A stretch of 64,000 bases of DNA from Pedosphaera sp. (GTDB lineage: Bacteria > Verrucomicrobiota > Verrucomicrobiia > Limisphaerales > SXQI01). Below the pieces are notes generated by a model. The model saw only the letters and a list, made by a program, of their open reading frames with translations. It ran no database searches and was not told the origin of the DNA. Positions 45,939-54,720 of the stretch are shown one piece after another. The position numbers and the translations under genes were made by a program. Each line of letters opens with the position of its first letter. The first letter of the stretch is position 1. Where the stretch lies: NCBI GenBank assembly GCA_025359965.1, contig JANYDC010000017.1:1-64000 (forward strand). Reading direction: 5' to 3'.

Positions 45939-46622
45939 TCACCTCCTCATCAACCGTTTAACTTCGTAGGCTGGGTAAATGAAACGAAAATCCGCACGGT
46001 TCAATTCGATGGGCGAATAATTGGGGTTTTCACTGGTGAGACGGATGCGGGTGCCCTCGGGGCCGGTGCAATGGTACCACTTGAACAGCACTCCCCCGTC
46101 AGCCAAACGCGCCAACACAGCATCGCCATTACGCGGTTCGCTATTGGGCAGGAAGATCACGCGATCACCGGCGAAAAAACGGCCTTCCATGCTGTCTCCC
46201 TCCAAAATCAGGGCAAAGGCATTGGGGTCGCGGCAATCACTTGAGACCTGCTCGTCCAATTGGGCATCAAGATCTTCAAAATCCTTCCCCGTCCCGGCGG
46301 TGGCCCAGCTGATGACTGGCACGGGTTGAAATAACTTAGTGACACGGGGCTCTTCTTTGACGCCTCCGCGCAGATCAATGGAGGGTCTTCTCGGTGATTG
46401 TTGCGACGCCTTGGCTACAAAGGTTTCCATTAAATGCCGCAGTTTAGCGGAGGGAATTTTGTAACCTTTTTCAACAAGCACGTAGTAAGTGCGGTGAATA
46501 TCCAACAAATCAGCAACTTCTTGCTGTGTGTAGCGCAACGACTTACGTGCATTCCGTAAAATTGTTGCATCAAAGCCAACATTTCCAGTTGACTCCACAT
46601 GGGGTGTAGCATTATCGTCCAT
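45939..46622 (-). CDS. S24-family (LexA/CI-like) repressor
   Basis: 227 residues. N-terminal XRE-type helix-turn-helix (RNARKSLRYTQQEVADLLDIHRTYYVLVEKGYKIPSAK, about 23-60, shown as one motif region), linker, then a peptidase S24 domain with Ser144 in GDSMEGRF and Lys181 in VLFKWYH, the self-cleavage dyad. An Ala109-Gly110 bond in SWATAGTG fits the LexA/CI cleavage site. It is divergent from the head-gene row, as expected of a prophage-type repressor inactivated by RecA during DNA damage. The 45-base gap must hold its operators. Confidence 0.92.
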   Translation of the reverse strand: MDDNATPHVESTGNVGFDATILRNARKSLRYTQQEVADLLDIHRTYYVLVEKGYKIPSAKLRHLMETFVAKASQQSPRRPSIDLRGGVKEEPRVTKLFQPVPVISWATAGTGKDFEDLDAQLDEQVSSDCRDPNAFALILEGDSMEGRFFAGDRVIFLPNSEPRNGDAVLARLADGGVLFKWYHCTGPEGTRIRLTSENPNYSPIELNRADFRFIYPAYEVKRLMRR

Positions 46623-46667
46623 ACAACATGAATTAAGTAATCAATGAAACCAAACAGCGTAACATAT

Positions 46668-47486
46668 ATGAAGAATCCGAGCAGTATACAATCAAATTCT
46701 GGCACTCCCGCCTTGGCCGTAGTGGTTCTAGTGGCAGTGGGTTGCACTCATCTGTCCTTGCAACGGTCCGCCCGGAAGCAGGCGTTGGAGGAGGAATCAA
46801 GGGCCTTAACCACGGCGGTCGTTGACACCTTGCAGGCCCAGCCTTTCCCGGTGCGCGATGGATATACCGCCACCGCGCTCCGTTTCGCCCGTCAGGACCA
46901 GCACATCGTGGGGTTGCCCTTGCAGCCTTTCGATGTGCCGGCCCTGCTGGCGGCGGTGACCAATATCGGCTCATCCAACAGTGCCTCCCGCGCAACTATT
47001 GCGGCGGAGGCGTCACTCGCCACGCGTTTTGCCAAACAAGACGCCTTGCTTGGTGAGGTGGCCCGGATCGACGGCCACCTCATGGCACAGGGCGTGAAGC
47101 GCGAGGAGGAACAAAATGCGCGCCGCAAATGGTGGTTCAAAGTGCTGGCGGTTGTGGCGCTGCCGCTCGGCGGCTTGGTGGCGGTCGTGGTGTTTTTCCC
47201 GGTGGCGCTTCCCATTCTGGGACGGCTGCTGGGGGCGGTGGTCAGCCGGCTGCCTCAATTGGCGGGCTGGCTGGGCTTGGTAAGCGTGCGCGCCTTCGAC
47301 AGTTTGGTCCACGGCATCGATCGATGGAAGCAGGCAAACTCCGGCGGTGCGCCGACTGTCGTTGGTGGAAACACCGACGCCAGCCGACGCCCCGACGAGA
47401 GCACAGTGGAGAGTCTCCACACCGCGCTGAGTCGCGAGATGGATTCGGCGGACAAGGCATTGGTCCGCGCCCGCCGGGAAGGCTGA
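46668..47486 (+). CDS. Membrane protein of the phage cassette, unknown
   Basis: 272 residues from the ATG at 46668 (an ATG at 46644 would add eight). N-terminal hydrophobic stretch TPALAVVVLVAVGC, possibly a lipoprotein signal, then a helical region and a second strong membrane segment (WFKVLAVVALPLGGLVAVVVFFPVALP). It is the first gene of the plus-strand head module, between repressor and terminase, a place where early or lysis genes could stand. I do not recognise a family. Confidence 0.62.
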   Translation: MKNPSSIQSNSGTPALAVVVLVAVGCTHLSLQRSARKQALEEESRALTTAVVDTLQAQPFPVRDGYTATALRFARQDQHIVGLPLQPFDVPALLAAVTNIGSSNSASRATIAAEASLATRFAKQDALLGEVARIDGHLMAQGVKREEEQNARRKWWFKVLAVVALPLGGLVAVVVFFPVALPILGRLLGAVVSRLPQLAGWLGLVSVRAFDSLVHGIDRWKQANSGGAPTVVGGNTDASRRPDESTVESLHTALSREMDSADKALVRARREG

Positions 47487-47556
47487 TCTTCCGGCGCGTA
47501 TAAGGCTGCCCCTACTCCTCCTCGCGCCCCCGTGCGCCCATTTCACCCACTTGGTT

Positions 47557-48921
47557 ATGAATTTCTCGTGTATCACCGGCAATCTCTTTGCCTACCAGCG
47601 CCGCTGGCTGGATGACGGCAGCCGACTCAAGATCGGCCTCTGGGCGCGGCAGACCGGCAAGGATTTCACCTGCGCGGCGGAGGCCGTCATGGATATGGCC
47701 ACCCGGCCCAACTCGACTTGGGTGATCTTTGCCGCGAGCGAGCGCCAGGCTCTTGAAAGTCTCGACAAAGCCAAGGAATGGGCTCGCGCCTTGAAAATGA
47801 GCGCCAAGGATACCAAAGTCGAGCGCGACACGCCCTCCGCCATCCTGAAGGCAGCCTCCATTGAGTGGCCCAACGGCTCCCGCATGCTGGCCGTCCCCTC
47901 CAGACCCTCCACCGTTCGCGGATTCTCCGCCAACATGATCCTCACCGAGTTCGCCTTCCACGATGATCCTGCCGCAGTCTGGCGCGCCCTCTACCCCACC
48001 ATCTCCAACCCTCTGAAGGGCGGCGTCAAAAAAATCCGCATCATCAGCACTCCCAATGGACGCGGTAATTTCTTTCACGAGCTGTGGGAATCACCGCGAT
48101 TCGCCAAGCATCGCGTCACGATCCATCAAGCCGTGGCCGAGGGACTTCCCATCGACATTGAGGAGCTGCGCACCGGCCTGAACGATCCCGAGGCTTGGGC
48201 TCAGGAATACGAGTGCGCTTTCATTGACAACGCCAGCACCCTTCTGACCTACGAAGTCATCACCGCCTGCGAGCATGCCAGTGCCACCACCATCAATACT
48301 GAACCTCCCGCTCCGTGCGAACGCGTTCTGGTCGGCATTGATTTCGGGCGCAGCAAAGACCGCACCGTCTGTTGGACACTGGTAGAGCGCGATTCGATCT
48401 GGTGGACCCACGAAGTCCTGGTGCTGGAGAACACTTCGACACCCGATCAACTCGCCATGCTCCGCCCCCGTGTCGCCCGTGCCCATCGCGTTTGTCTGGA
48501 TTCCACGGGGGCGGGCCTTGGCCTTGGTGAATTTCTGGCGCGCGAATTCGGCGAATGGAATGGCGAACCGTTTGCGCCGGGCCGCATCGCTCTCTGCCAT
48601 TTCACGGCCGCGCTAAAGCAGGCCATCTTCGGACGCCTGCGCCCGCTGCTCGAAACCCGCGCTGTGCGCATTCCAATCGACATCGGCATTCGCGAGGATC
48701 TCCATGCTCTCCGCCGAATTCCGCGCCCCGGTGGCGGCATTTCCTACGAGGCTCCGCACGGGCCGGATGGGCACGCCGACCGCACCACCGCTCTCGCTCT
48801 GGCCCTGCACGCCTCGGTGTTGGATTCGCCTGTTGGGCCGCCTCCTCCGCCACGCGCCATCGTGACCATTCCCTCCCGCTTCCGCATGCATCGCGCGCTT
48901 CACCTGCGCGGTTCTTTGTAA
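47557..48921 (+). CDS. Phage terminase large subunit (Mu gp28-like)
   Basis: 454 residues. The packaging motor: ATPase with an atypical Walker A ARQTGKDF (about 31-38), Walker B-like MILTEFAF, coupling ISTPNGRGNFFHELW, and an RNase H-like nuclease beginning VLVGIDFGRSKDRTV with Asp acids, then LDSTGAGLGLGEFLA and HADRTTALALALH. TTG at 47551 is rejected in favour of ATG 47557. The next gene is a Mu-type portal, which supports a Mu gp28 relation. No small terminase is obvious. Confidence 0.88.
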   Translation: MNFSCITGNLFAYQRRWLDDGSRLKIGLWARQTGKDFTCAAEAVMDMATRPNSTWVIFAASERQALESLDKAKEWARALKMSAKDTKVERDTPSAILKAASIEWPNGSRMLAVPSRPSTVRGFSANMILTEFAFHDDPAAVWRALYPTISNPLKGGVKKIRIISTPNGRGNFFHELWESPRFAKHRVTIHQAVAEGLPIDIEELRTGLNDPEAWAQEYECAFIDNASTLLTYEVITACEHASATTINTEPPAPCERVLVGIDFGRSKDRTVCWTLVERDSIWWTHEVLVLENTSTPDQLAMLRPRVARAHRVCLDSTGAGLGLGEFLAREFGEWNGEPFAPGRIALCHFTAALKQAIFGRLRPLLETRAVRIPIDIGIREDLHALRRIPRPGGGISYEAPHGPDGHADRTTALALALHASVLDSPVGPPPPPRAIVTIPSRFRMHRALHLRGSL

Positions 48922-48968
48922 CGCCTCGTCCTTAATTAAACCGTCCCCTTTTAACATTTAGAACCTCC

Positions 48969-51044
48969 ATGAACACCACCTCACACCTAAGCCCCGAACG
49001 CATCAAACGCGCCACACGCTGGCGTTTTCAATCCGTCGCACGCCTCACGCCCGAACGTCTCGCCCAGCAGTTGGACGCGTTCGACAATGGCTGGCTGCGC
49101 GACGCCTCCCTGACCTGGCAAACCATTGAACGACGTGACGACTTGATTCAAGCCGTTGCGCCCAAACGTCGCAAAGCCGTCGCGCGTCATGGCTGGGCCA
49201 TTCTGCCCACGCAGGGGTTGACTGCGGCACAGGCTGCCGAGGCACGGCTCCACACCGAAGCCCTGCAATACTTCTACACGCATCTGACCGCCACCCATGG
49301 TCTCGACGGAGCCGAGCGCGGCGGCTTCAAATTGCTGGTGCGGCAAATGATGCACTCCGTGGGCCATCGTTTCTCCGTGCATGAAGTGTTGTGGCGGCCT
49401 GAATCGGCCACCTCGCGCGGCGCGCAAAACCGCCCACGCTTTCTCACCGCTGATTTTCGTTTTGTGCCGCTCGATTTTTTCGAGAACACCACCGGCACTC
49501 TGCGGTTTCTGGCCGATGAGCGGGCCATGGAAGGCACGCCCTTGGAACCCGGCGCGTGGCTGATCACCACCGGCGAGGGATTGATGCGCGCCACTTCCAT
49601 CGCCTGGATGCTCAAGCAACTGACGCTGAACGATTGGTCCCTTTACTCCGAGCGCCACGGCACGCCCGGTGTGCGCGGCGTCACCACCGCCGCGCGCAAC
49701 TCGGCCGATTGGGATGCCATGGTGGACGCAGTGGCTGAGTTGCTGAACGGCAACGCCATTGTGACCTCCACCACCGAGGATATCAAAGTGATCGATCTGG
49801 CGGCGGGCGGGCAGATGCCTTTTCCTGCACTGGTTGAACGGATGGACCGTGTGATCGCCGCGCTTTGGCGTGGAGCCGATCTTTCCACGCTCAGTCGTGA
49901 GCACGGTTACGGGGCCAGCTTGCAGGAGCGCGAGTCCTGCCTGTTGGAGGAGGATGACACGGAAACCATCTCCGAAACACTCCACCAGCAAATCGACCGT
50001 GAAGTGATTCGTCTGGTTTTTGGCGAAGGCGTGGAACCGCTGGCACGCGTGGAAATCCTAGGCGCCGCCAAGGAATGCACGGACTTTGATTTGAAGATCG
50101 ACTCGTTCTTTTTGGATCATGGTGTGGCCATTGATCCCGAGGCACTGCTGGGACGCTACGGCCGAACCAAACCGCCGACCGTCGCCAACACTCTCGCCGT
50201 GGCAAACTCGCTTGAGGCGGTTCCACCCGACTGGATTCAGCTCTCGCCCTTCGGCGATTTCCGCCACCGTCAGGGGTTGCAGCGGGTGGATCGTGCAGCG
50301 GCCGAGGCCATGAGCACGCAGTTCAAATCCTTCTGGTCGCGGCTGGGACGGGCCTTCGGCGGCCTGCCCTTTTATGTGGGGCATCCCGATGTCCCCGAGC
50401 TGGCCGGTCCGCAGCCTGATCCACGCGCGTATGGATGGATCATGAATCTCGAAGCCCGCAGCGATGGCCTCTACGCGCAAGTCCGCTGGACGGAGGAGGG
50501 CCGGCGCATGATCCAGGACCGGCAGTTCAAATTCTACTCGCCCTACTGGCAGGTCGAGACCATCGGACAGGAGGCGGGCCTCCCGTTGTTCCGGCCGATG
50601 CGCCTGATCTCCGCCGGTTTGACCAATCAACCCAATCTGCCGGTGCTCCCGCTGGCCAACCAATCCACAGCGGTGGGTTTGAGTCCGCAGCCCCAAAGTG
50701 GAATTGCCGATGCGCTCTTTGAGACGGCACTGCTCCACGGCGAGGCGGCTCCGGCTGATGAGAAGATCTTTCGCGAGGCTTGCGATTCAGGGGCATTGGC
50801 CAATCGCATCTCCGCGCCTGGTCGCACTCCCCGGCGCTTCCGCACCGTCGAACATTCCCAAACACGTCGGCTTAACGAATCGCGCCGCGCACGCGCTCTT
50901 GGCGGAACCCGCTCGCTGGCTCGCGAAAGACTCGATGCGCTTCTGGATGCCAAGACCATCGCCGGTATTCCCTTCGAACAGGCCTGGGCGCTGGTGAAAA
51001 CAGAAGCCCCCGAACTCTTCGCGCAACTCGAACAACCCCGCTGA
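48969..51044 (+). CDS. Fusion: DUF935 portal protein + Mu I-like scaffold protease
   Basis: 691 residues, longer than Mu gp29 (about 510). Residues 1-400 follow the DUF935 portal pattern (TWQTIERRDDLIQAVAPKRRKAVARHGW; KLLVRQMMHSVGHRFSVHEVLW; GLMRATSIAWMLKQLTLNDWSLYSERHGTPGVRG). From about 425 the sequence becomes protease-like, as Mu gpI: WIQLSPFGDFRHR, PFYVGHPDVPELAGP, AYGWIMNLEARSDGLYAQVRWTEEGRRMI, FKFYSPYW, LISAGLTNQPNLPV. The tail is basic. In Mu the two are separate genes. The fused order fits co-assembly of portal and procapsid protease. Confidence 0.85.
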   Translation: MNTTSHLSPERIKRATRWRFQSVARLTPERLAQQLDAFDNGWLRDASLTWQTIERRDDLIQAVAPKRRKAVARHGWAILPTQGLTAAQAAEARLHTEALQYFYTHLTATHGLDGAERGGFKLLVRQMMHSVGHRFSVHEVLWRPESATSRGAQNRPRFLTADFRFVPLDFFENTTGTLRFLADERAMEGTPLEPGAWLITTGEGLMRATSIAWMLKQLTLNDWSLYSERHGTPGVRGVTTAARNSADWDAMVDAVAELLNGNAIVTSTTEDIKVIDLAAGGQMPFPALVERMDRVIAALWRGADLSTLSREHGYGASLQERESCLLEEDDTETISETLHQQIDREVIRLVFGEGVEPLARVEILGAAKECTDFDLKIDSFFLDHGVAIDPEALLGRYGRTKPPTVANTLAVANSLEAVPPDWIQLSPFGDFRHRQGLQRVDRAAAEAMSTQFKSFWSRLGRAFGGLPFYVGHPDVPELAGPQPDPRAYGWIMNLEARSDGLYAQVRWTEEGRRMIQDRQFKFYSPYWQVETIGQEAGLPLFRPMRLISAGLTNQPNLPVLPLANQSTAVGLSPQPQSGIADALFETALLHGEAAPADEKIFREACDSGALANRISAPGRTPRRFRTVEHSQTRRLNESRRARALGGTRSLARERLDALLDAKTIAGIPFEQAWALVKTEAPELFAQLEQPR

Positions 51045-51112
51045 ATTTTTGGTGCGGTACGCCGAGTCCAGGGCGCACAGCACTTCACTCAAACCATGGA
51101 CATTTCCCACCT

Positions 51113-51610
51113 ATGAAAACCAAACCCATCCGCAGGGCTTTCAACGCCCTGCTCCACGAACTCAAACGCCGCCATTTCGCGGCACAACGCCGCAACCGGG
51201 CCTTCCGTCTGGCCAACATTGCGGAAGGCACCCACGAGGGCAATATCACCAAGACAACGGACGTCGTTATCGGCGAACGCTTCCTGCTGGCCAAAATCGG
51301 CAGCGCGGCGGATCGCGTGAACATCTGCACCGCCGTCGATAATCCCATCGGCGTCATCACCGACGAAGCCGCAGCCGTATTCGACCTTGTCAACGTGGCT
51401 TTGCTCGGTTCCATCGGGACCACCGTGCGCATGGTGGCCTCGGCCGCGATCACACAGGGCTCGCTGCTTGAACCCGCCGCGGCGGGCCGCGTGGCAACGC
51501 TCGGCGGTTCCGTCGGAACTCACTATGTGGTCGGTCGCGCTCTGGATGCGGCCGCCGCCGCAGGCGATGTGATCGAAGTCGATCCGCTCTACTTCCTGCG
51601 CGTCATCTAA
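51113..51610 (+). CDS. Putative capsid decoration/cement protein (DUF2190-like)
   Basis: 165 residues. A basic N-terminus is followed by a beta-rich domain: IAEGTHEGNITKTTDVVIGERFLLAKIGSAADRV, VDNPIGVITDEAA, SAAITQGSLLEPAAAGRVATL, VIEVDPLYFLRV. This is the pattern of small head-stabilising proteins between protease and major capsid genes. Position and pattern both support the call; no sequence search was made. Confidence 0.68.
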   Translation: MKTKPIRRAFNALLHELKRRHFAAQRRNRAFRLANIAEGTHEGNITKTTDVVIGERFLLAKIGSAADRVNICTAVDNPIGVITDEAAAVFDLVNVALLGSIGTTVRMVASAAITQGSLLEPAAAGRVATLGGSVGTHYVVGRALDAAAAAGDVIEVDPLYFLRVI

Positions 51611-51634
51611 AACTCAACTCGAAACAAGAATCCC

Positions 51635-52651
51635 ATGAACACAGAAAACATCGATATGCAAAACAACAACTCCTCACCCATCGCGGCTTTCCGGTCTGAC
51701 GAACGCCTCGCGCTGGACAATGGTCGCCCCGACCCGGGCCAGCTGGTTCTGGCCAACGAAGCGCGTTTCAACGCCTCGTTCTATTCCGAGCCTCTCACCG
51801 CCTACGCCGTGGGCTGGCGTGATCAAAACGAAATCGAGAAAACCCTCGATTTTCTTGCCCCACCGGTCCAGGCCGGTCGCCGCTATGAGTTCAAGAAATC
51901 GGATAACACCGAGGCTTTCTATTCAGAAACCGATGACTTGCGGGCCATCGGCGCGGATTTCAAACGCGTCGAGTACAAGGGCATAACCCAGCTCGACAAA
52001 ACCCTGAACAAAGGGCTGACCCTCCGCGTCGATCTCGATCAGATCGACAGCATGGTTAATTGGCGCGAGGTTTTCACCGCCCGCCTGCTCCAACGTCTCC
52101 TCCGCAACGAACTGCGCCGCGCGATCACTCTCATCGCCGGCGTAGCCACGAACACCGCCAAAACATGGGACACCACTGTCGGTCGCGATCCTGACCAGGA
52201 TGTGCTGACCGATCTCATCGCCGCTGTGGATGATTCGGGCGTGCGACCCAACCGCCTGTTGTACGGTGATGTGGCGTGGAACAAGCGCCTCATCGCCCAT
52301 CGCGCCCAGGCCTCGGCGGGCGGTTATGCCTCGGCCGGATTGACCACGGGCGAACTGGCCGGGTTCATGGGAGTCGACGGCGTGCGGGTCTCGCGCGAGC
52401 GTTTTCAATCCACCGCTGTACTCAAAGGCAAAGTCGTGCCGGACGTTGTTCTGGAATTCTTTGCCGAGGACGGCGTGGGCCCGGATGATCCCAGCCACGC
52501 CAAACGCTTCTGGACCGCGGTCGAGGGCGGCGGCAAATACCGCGTCTACGAGCAGCAAATGAGTGCCAAACTCATCGACCTCACCGTCGAGCATTACAGC
52601 AACGTGTCGGTGACCTCCACCCTCGGCCTGCGCAAACTCACCATCAGCTAA
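51635..52651 (+). CDS. Phage major capsid protein
   Basis: 338 residues in the right place (after portal/protease and decoration genes). Sequence has coat-like features: DPGQLVLANEARFNASFYSEPLTAYAVGW, a P-domain-like region with GRRYEFKKSDNTEAFY, and the long helix EVFTARLLQRLLRNELRRAITLIAGV. HK97-type fold is inferred. The start could also be at the second Met (MQNNNSS). Confidence 0.75.
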   Translation: MNTENIDMQNNNSSPIAAFRSDERLALDNGRPDPGQLVLANEARFNASFYSEPLTAYAVGWRDQNEIEKTLDFLAPPVQAGRRYEFKKSDNTEAFYSETDDLRAIGADFKRVEYKGITQLDKTLNKGLTLRVDLDQIDSMVNWREVFTARLLQRLLRNELRRAITLIAGVATNTAKTWDTTVGRDPDQDVLTDLIAAVDDSGVRPNRLLYGDVAWNKRLIAHRAQASAGGYASAGLTTGELAGFMGVDGVRVSRERFQSTAVLKGKVVPDVVLEFFAEDGVGPDDPSHAKRFWTAVEGGGKYRVYEQQMSAKLIDLTVEHYSNVSVTSTLGLRKLTIS

Positions 52652-52723
52652 ACCCACCCGCCACGACGACCGGGGTTGCCTCAATCAACTCCGGCCGTCG
52701 TTGCGGTTTTCAATTTTTACCTT

Positions 52724-53545
52724 ATGAAACTGATTTCCCAACTCAACCGAATCCCCACCAAACTTTACAACCCCGAGACCCTGCTCTACCGCGACCGCGT
52801 CATTGCCAACAGCGGCACCATTTCCGATGCCTCGCTTGATGCCGTCGAGAAATTTGTGCAGGACTGCAAGAACGCCATGGTCTGGGACAAGCTTCTCGAA
52901 GTCGGCGTGTTTGCCGGCAACAACCTCAACGCCGCCCTGACCAAACTGGTGGTCGGCCCCGGCGCGCCCACCGCACTCACCAACGTCAATTTCGTCGGCG
53001 GCGATTACGCCGAGACGGGATCATCCGGCGGACTCAACGGCGATGGCGCCACCAAGTATCTGAACACTGGGTTCTCCGGCACCAATCTCCCCGACACCGC
53101 GCACCTCAGCGCGTACCTGCGCGATGACGTGGTGGCGGCGGGCAATCGCTCGCTTCTAGGCACGCTCACCGGCACGGACCAGTTTTGGATGGGCGGACTG
53201 AACGCGGCGGCCACAGTGGACTTCCGCTATGGCCAGCTCAACGGCACTACCCTGCTGACCGGTTTGGTCAAGGGGTTCTGGTGTGGAGTCCGCGTAAGCT
53301 CCAGCATTCTGCGTCTCTTCCGCAACGGGACCTACGCCGATCTCAACAGCAGCGCCACCACCCTCGTGAAACCGGCAGGGAACGTTTTTATCCACGCTTA
53401 CAATTTATCCGGTTCGCCAGGCGGTTATACCCCGGGCCGCATCTCCTTCTACAGCATTGGAAACGCCATGAGCGATCCCGATGTCCTGGCCTTCCACCTC
53501 GCCGTCCGCACCCTTCAATACAACCTCAACCGTGGCATCAACTAA
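52724..53545 (+). CDS. LamG-like structural protein of the cassette
   Basis: 273 residues. The N-terminal 80 residues are helical (ASLDAVEKFVQDCKNAMVWDKLLEVGVFAG); residues about 90-273 look like a concanavalin/LamG beta-sandwich (FVGGDYAETGSSGGLNGDGATKYLNTGF; HLSAYLRDDVVAAGNRSLLGT; GRISFYSIG). Such domains occur on phage surface or receptor-binding proteins. Start: ATG 52724, since upstream codons are not conserved-looking. It stands 73 bases after the capsid gene. Confidence 0.65.
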   Translation: MKLISQLNRIPTKLYNPETLLYRDRVIANSGTISDASLDAVEKFVQDCKNAMVWDKLLEVGVFAGNNLNAALTKLVVGPGAPTALTNVNFVGGDYAETGSSGGLNGDGATKYLNTGFSGTNLPDTAHLSAYLRDDVVAAGNRSLLGTLTGTDQFWMGGLNAAATVDFRYGQLNGTTLLTGLVKGFWCGVRVSSSILRLFRNGTYADLNSSATTLVKPAGNVFIHAYNLSGSPGGYTPGRISFYSIGNAMSDPDVLAFHLAVRTLQYNLNRGIN

Positions 53546-53546
53546 C

Positions 53547-53852
53547 ATGAAAATCCTTATTCTCAAACCCTCCGCGCTGACCACCCTCGACGCCAAAAAC
53601 ACTGCCGAAACCAAGAACCAACTCCTCCACCCCGGCACGCTCAAAACCGGCGAATCCTTCCTAAACGCCGACCTCCTCAGCGACTGCAACCCCGGCCAAA
53701 CCTGGGAACATTACCACGACCTCATCACGGCCGCCGAAGTGCGGGACATCACCGACAAAGACCTCCGCAAAGGCCCGCAATTCACCAAACAAGGAATCCA
53801 AACCGAGGTGGAATTTGATGCGGCTGTTGCGCAGGCGAAAGAAAGCGCCTGA
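53547..53852 (+). CDS. Small protein ending the head module, unknown
   Basis: 101 residues, start two bases after the LamG-like stop, so co-translated. Sequence MKILILKPSALTTLD and HPGTLKTGESFLNADLLSD; hydrophilic, no membrane segment. A head completion or accessory role is guessed from position only. Confidence 0.6.
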   Translation: MKILILKPSALTTLDAKNTAETKNQLLHPGTLKTGESFLNADLLSDCNPGQTWEHYHDLITAAEVRDITDKDLRKGPQFTKQGIQTEVEFDAAVAQAKESA

Positions 53853-53856
53853 TGAT

Positions 53857-54151
53857 TCGCGAAGCGTCTTGGAACGGAGCCCCTTCCGGGCCATCCCGGA
53901 GGGATGCCAGCTGGTAGCCGGGGGTCGCGTGAGGAACGAACGCTACCCCCGGTAGGCCGGTTAAATAATAACGATCCTGAAGGGATCGCAGACATCCTAC
54001 ATCCGGGATGGCACCCCTAACCTGCGACCCTTTCAGGGTCGAATTTTTTGCGTACCTGTTCCGGTGGTGTCGTCGCTCCGCTCCTTACTCACCGGCTAAT
54101 GGCTTCCAAGCCTCCAGCTTGGAAAACTTCAAACTTCAAACTTCAAACTTG
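53857..54151. repeat. Repeat cluster downstream of the head module
   Basis: Contains TCGCGAAGCGTCTTGGA (also at 39778-39794), a hairpin CCGGGGGT (53919-53926) with ACCCCCGG (53945-53952), a GATCC-TGAA-GGGATC palindrome, and four tandem copies of AAACTTC/G at 54124-54151. No gene is present between 53853 and 54226. It mirrors the REP array on the far side of the cassette, but with a different repeat type. Confidence 0.65.
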
Positions 54152-54226
54152 TAGCTTAACACGCCCAACCCCACCAAACTTGCCTCCCACCCCCGCGCTT
54201 TGGTTGAATTTCGACCTCAGGCCAAT

Positions 54227-54622
54227 ATGAACACCGAAATCATCGCCTCCACCACTCGCGCCACCCTGGCGGGCACCATCTCCTTCCCCGACGTCGTCGC
54301 CGCCCTTATCGCCACCGGCGTGGAATATTATCACGTCGATTATGCCGCCCTGCGCATTACTTTTTACAACGGCGATGGTGCCGCCATCGTCATGCCCATC
54401 CTCTACGAAGGCCTCCCACCCATAGCTCCCGATTTCCAACCTGATAATTTAAAAGCCGCCATTCTGGACAGCCAATGTCACGGACAAAAATTCCGCGACT
54501 TCACCCACCGAGCCATGTCCGCCGGCGTGCAAAGTTACACCGCCTTCCTACGAGGCCAACGCGTCACCTATTTTGCCGGACCGGCGACCAATACACCGAA
54601 TGGTTTCCAAGCGCTGCACTAA
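54227..54622 (+). CDS. DUF1398 (YbcV-like) protein
   Basis: 131 residues: RATLAGTISFPDVVAALIATGVEYYHVDYAALRITFYNGDG is the family's N-terminal pattern, followed by DNLKAAILDSQ and FTHRAMSAGVQSYTAFLRGQRVTYFA. The E. coli relative YbcV sits in a prophage; its function is not known. ATG at 54227 chosen. Confidence 0.8.
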   Translation: MNTEIIASTTRATLAGTISFPDVVAALIATGVEYYHVDYAALRITFYNGDGAAIVMPILYEGLPPIAPDFQPDNLKAAILDSQCHGQKFRDFTHRAMSAGVQSYTAFLRGQRVTYFAGPATNTPNGFQALH

Positions 54623-54720
54623 TGGGGATCCTCACGCACTAGACAGGCTAACCCCGCCGAAAGGACGTTTAAACCCGTGTTTGTTTGACGTACAGCTATT
54701 GATACGGTTTGCTGATTTAA

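Noticed and set aside
45595-45961. Open frames of 90-118 codons on both strands
   Set aside because: They read through the REP palindromes and show the mirrored Pro/Gly composition these produce.
48987-49991. A 334-codon open frame on the minus strand
   Set aside because: It lies entirely opposite the portal gene, has repetitive His/Gly/Gln composition typical of antisense shadow in GC-rich genes, and has no recognisable motif.
54124-54151. Tandem AAACTTC copies as a possible CRISPR or origin iteron
   Set aside because: Units are 7 bases, adjacent and unspaced, with no cas or replication gene nearby; it is a simple tandem repeat.
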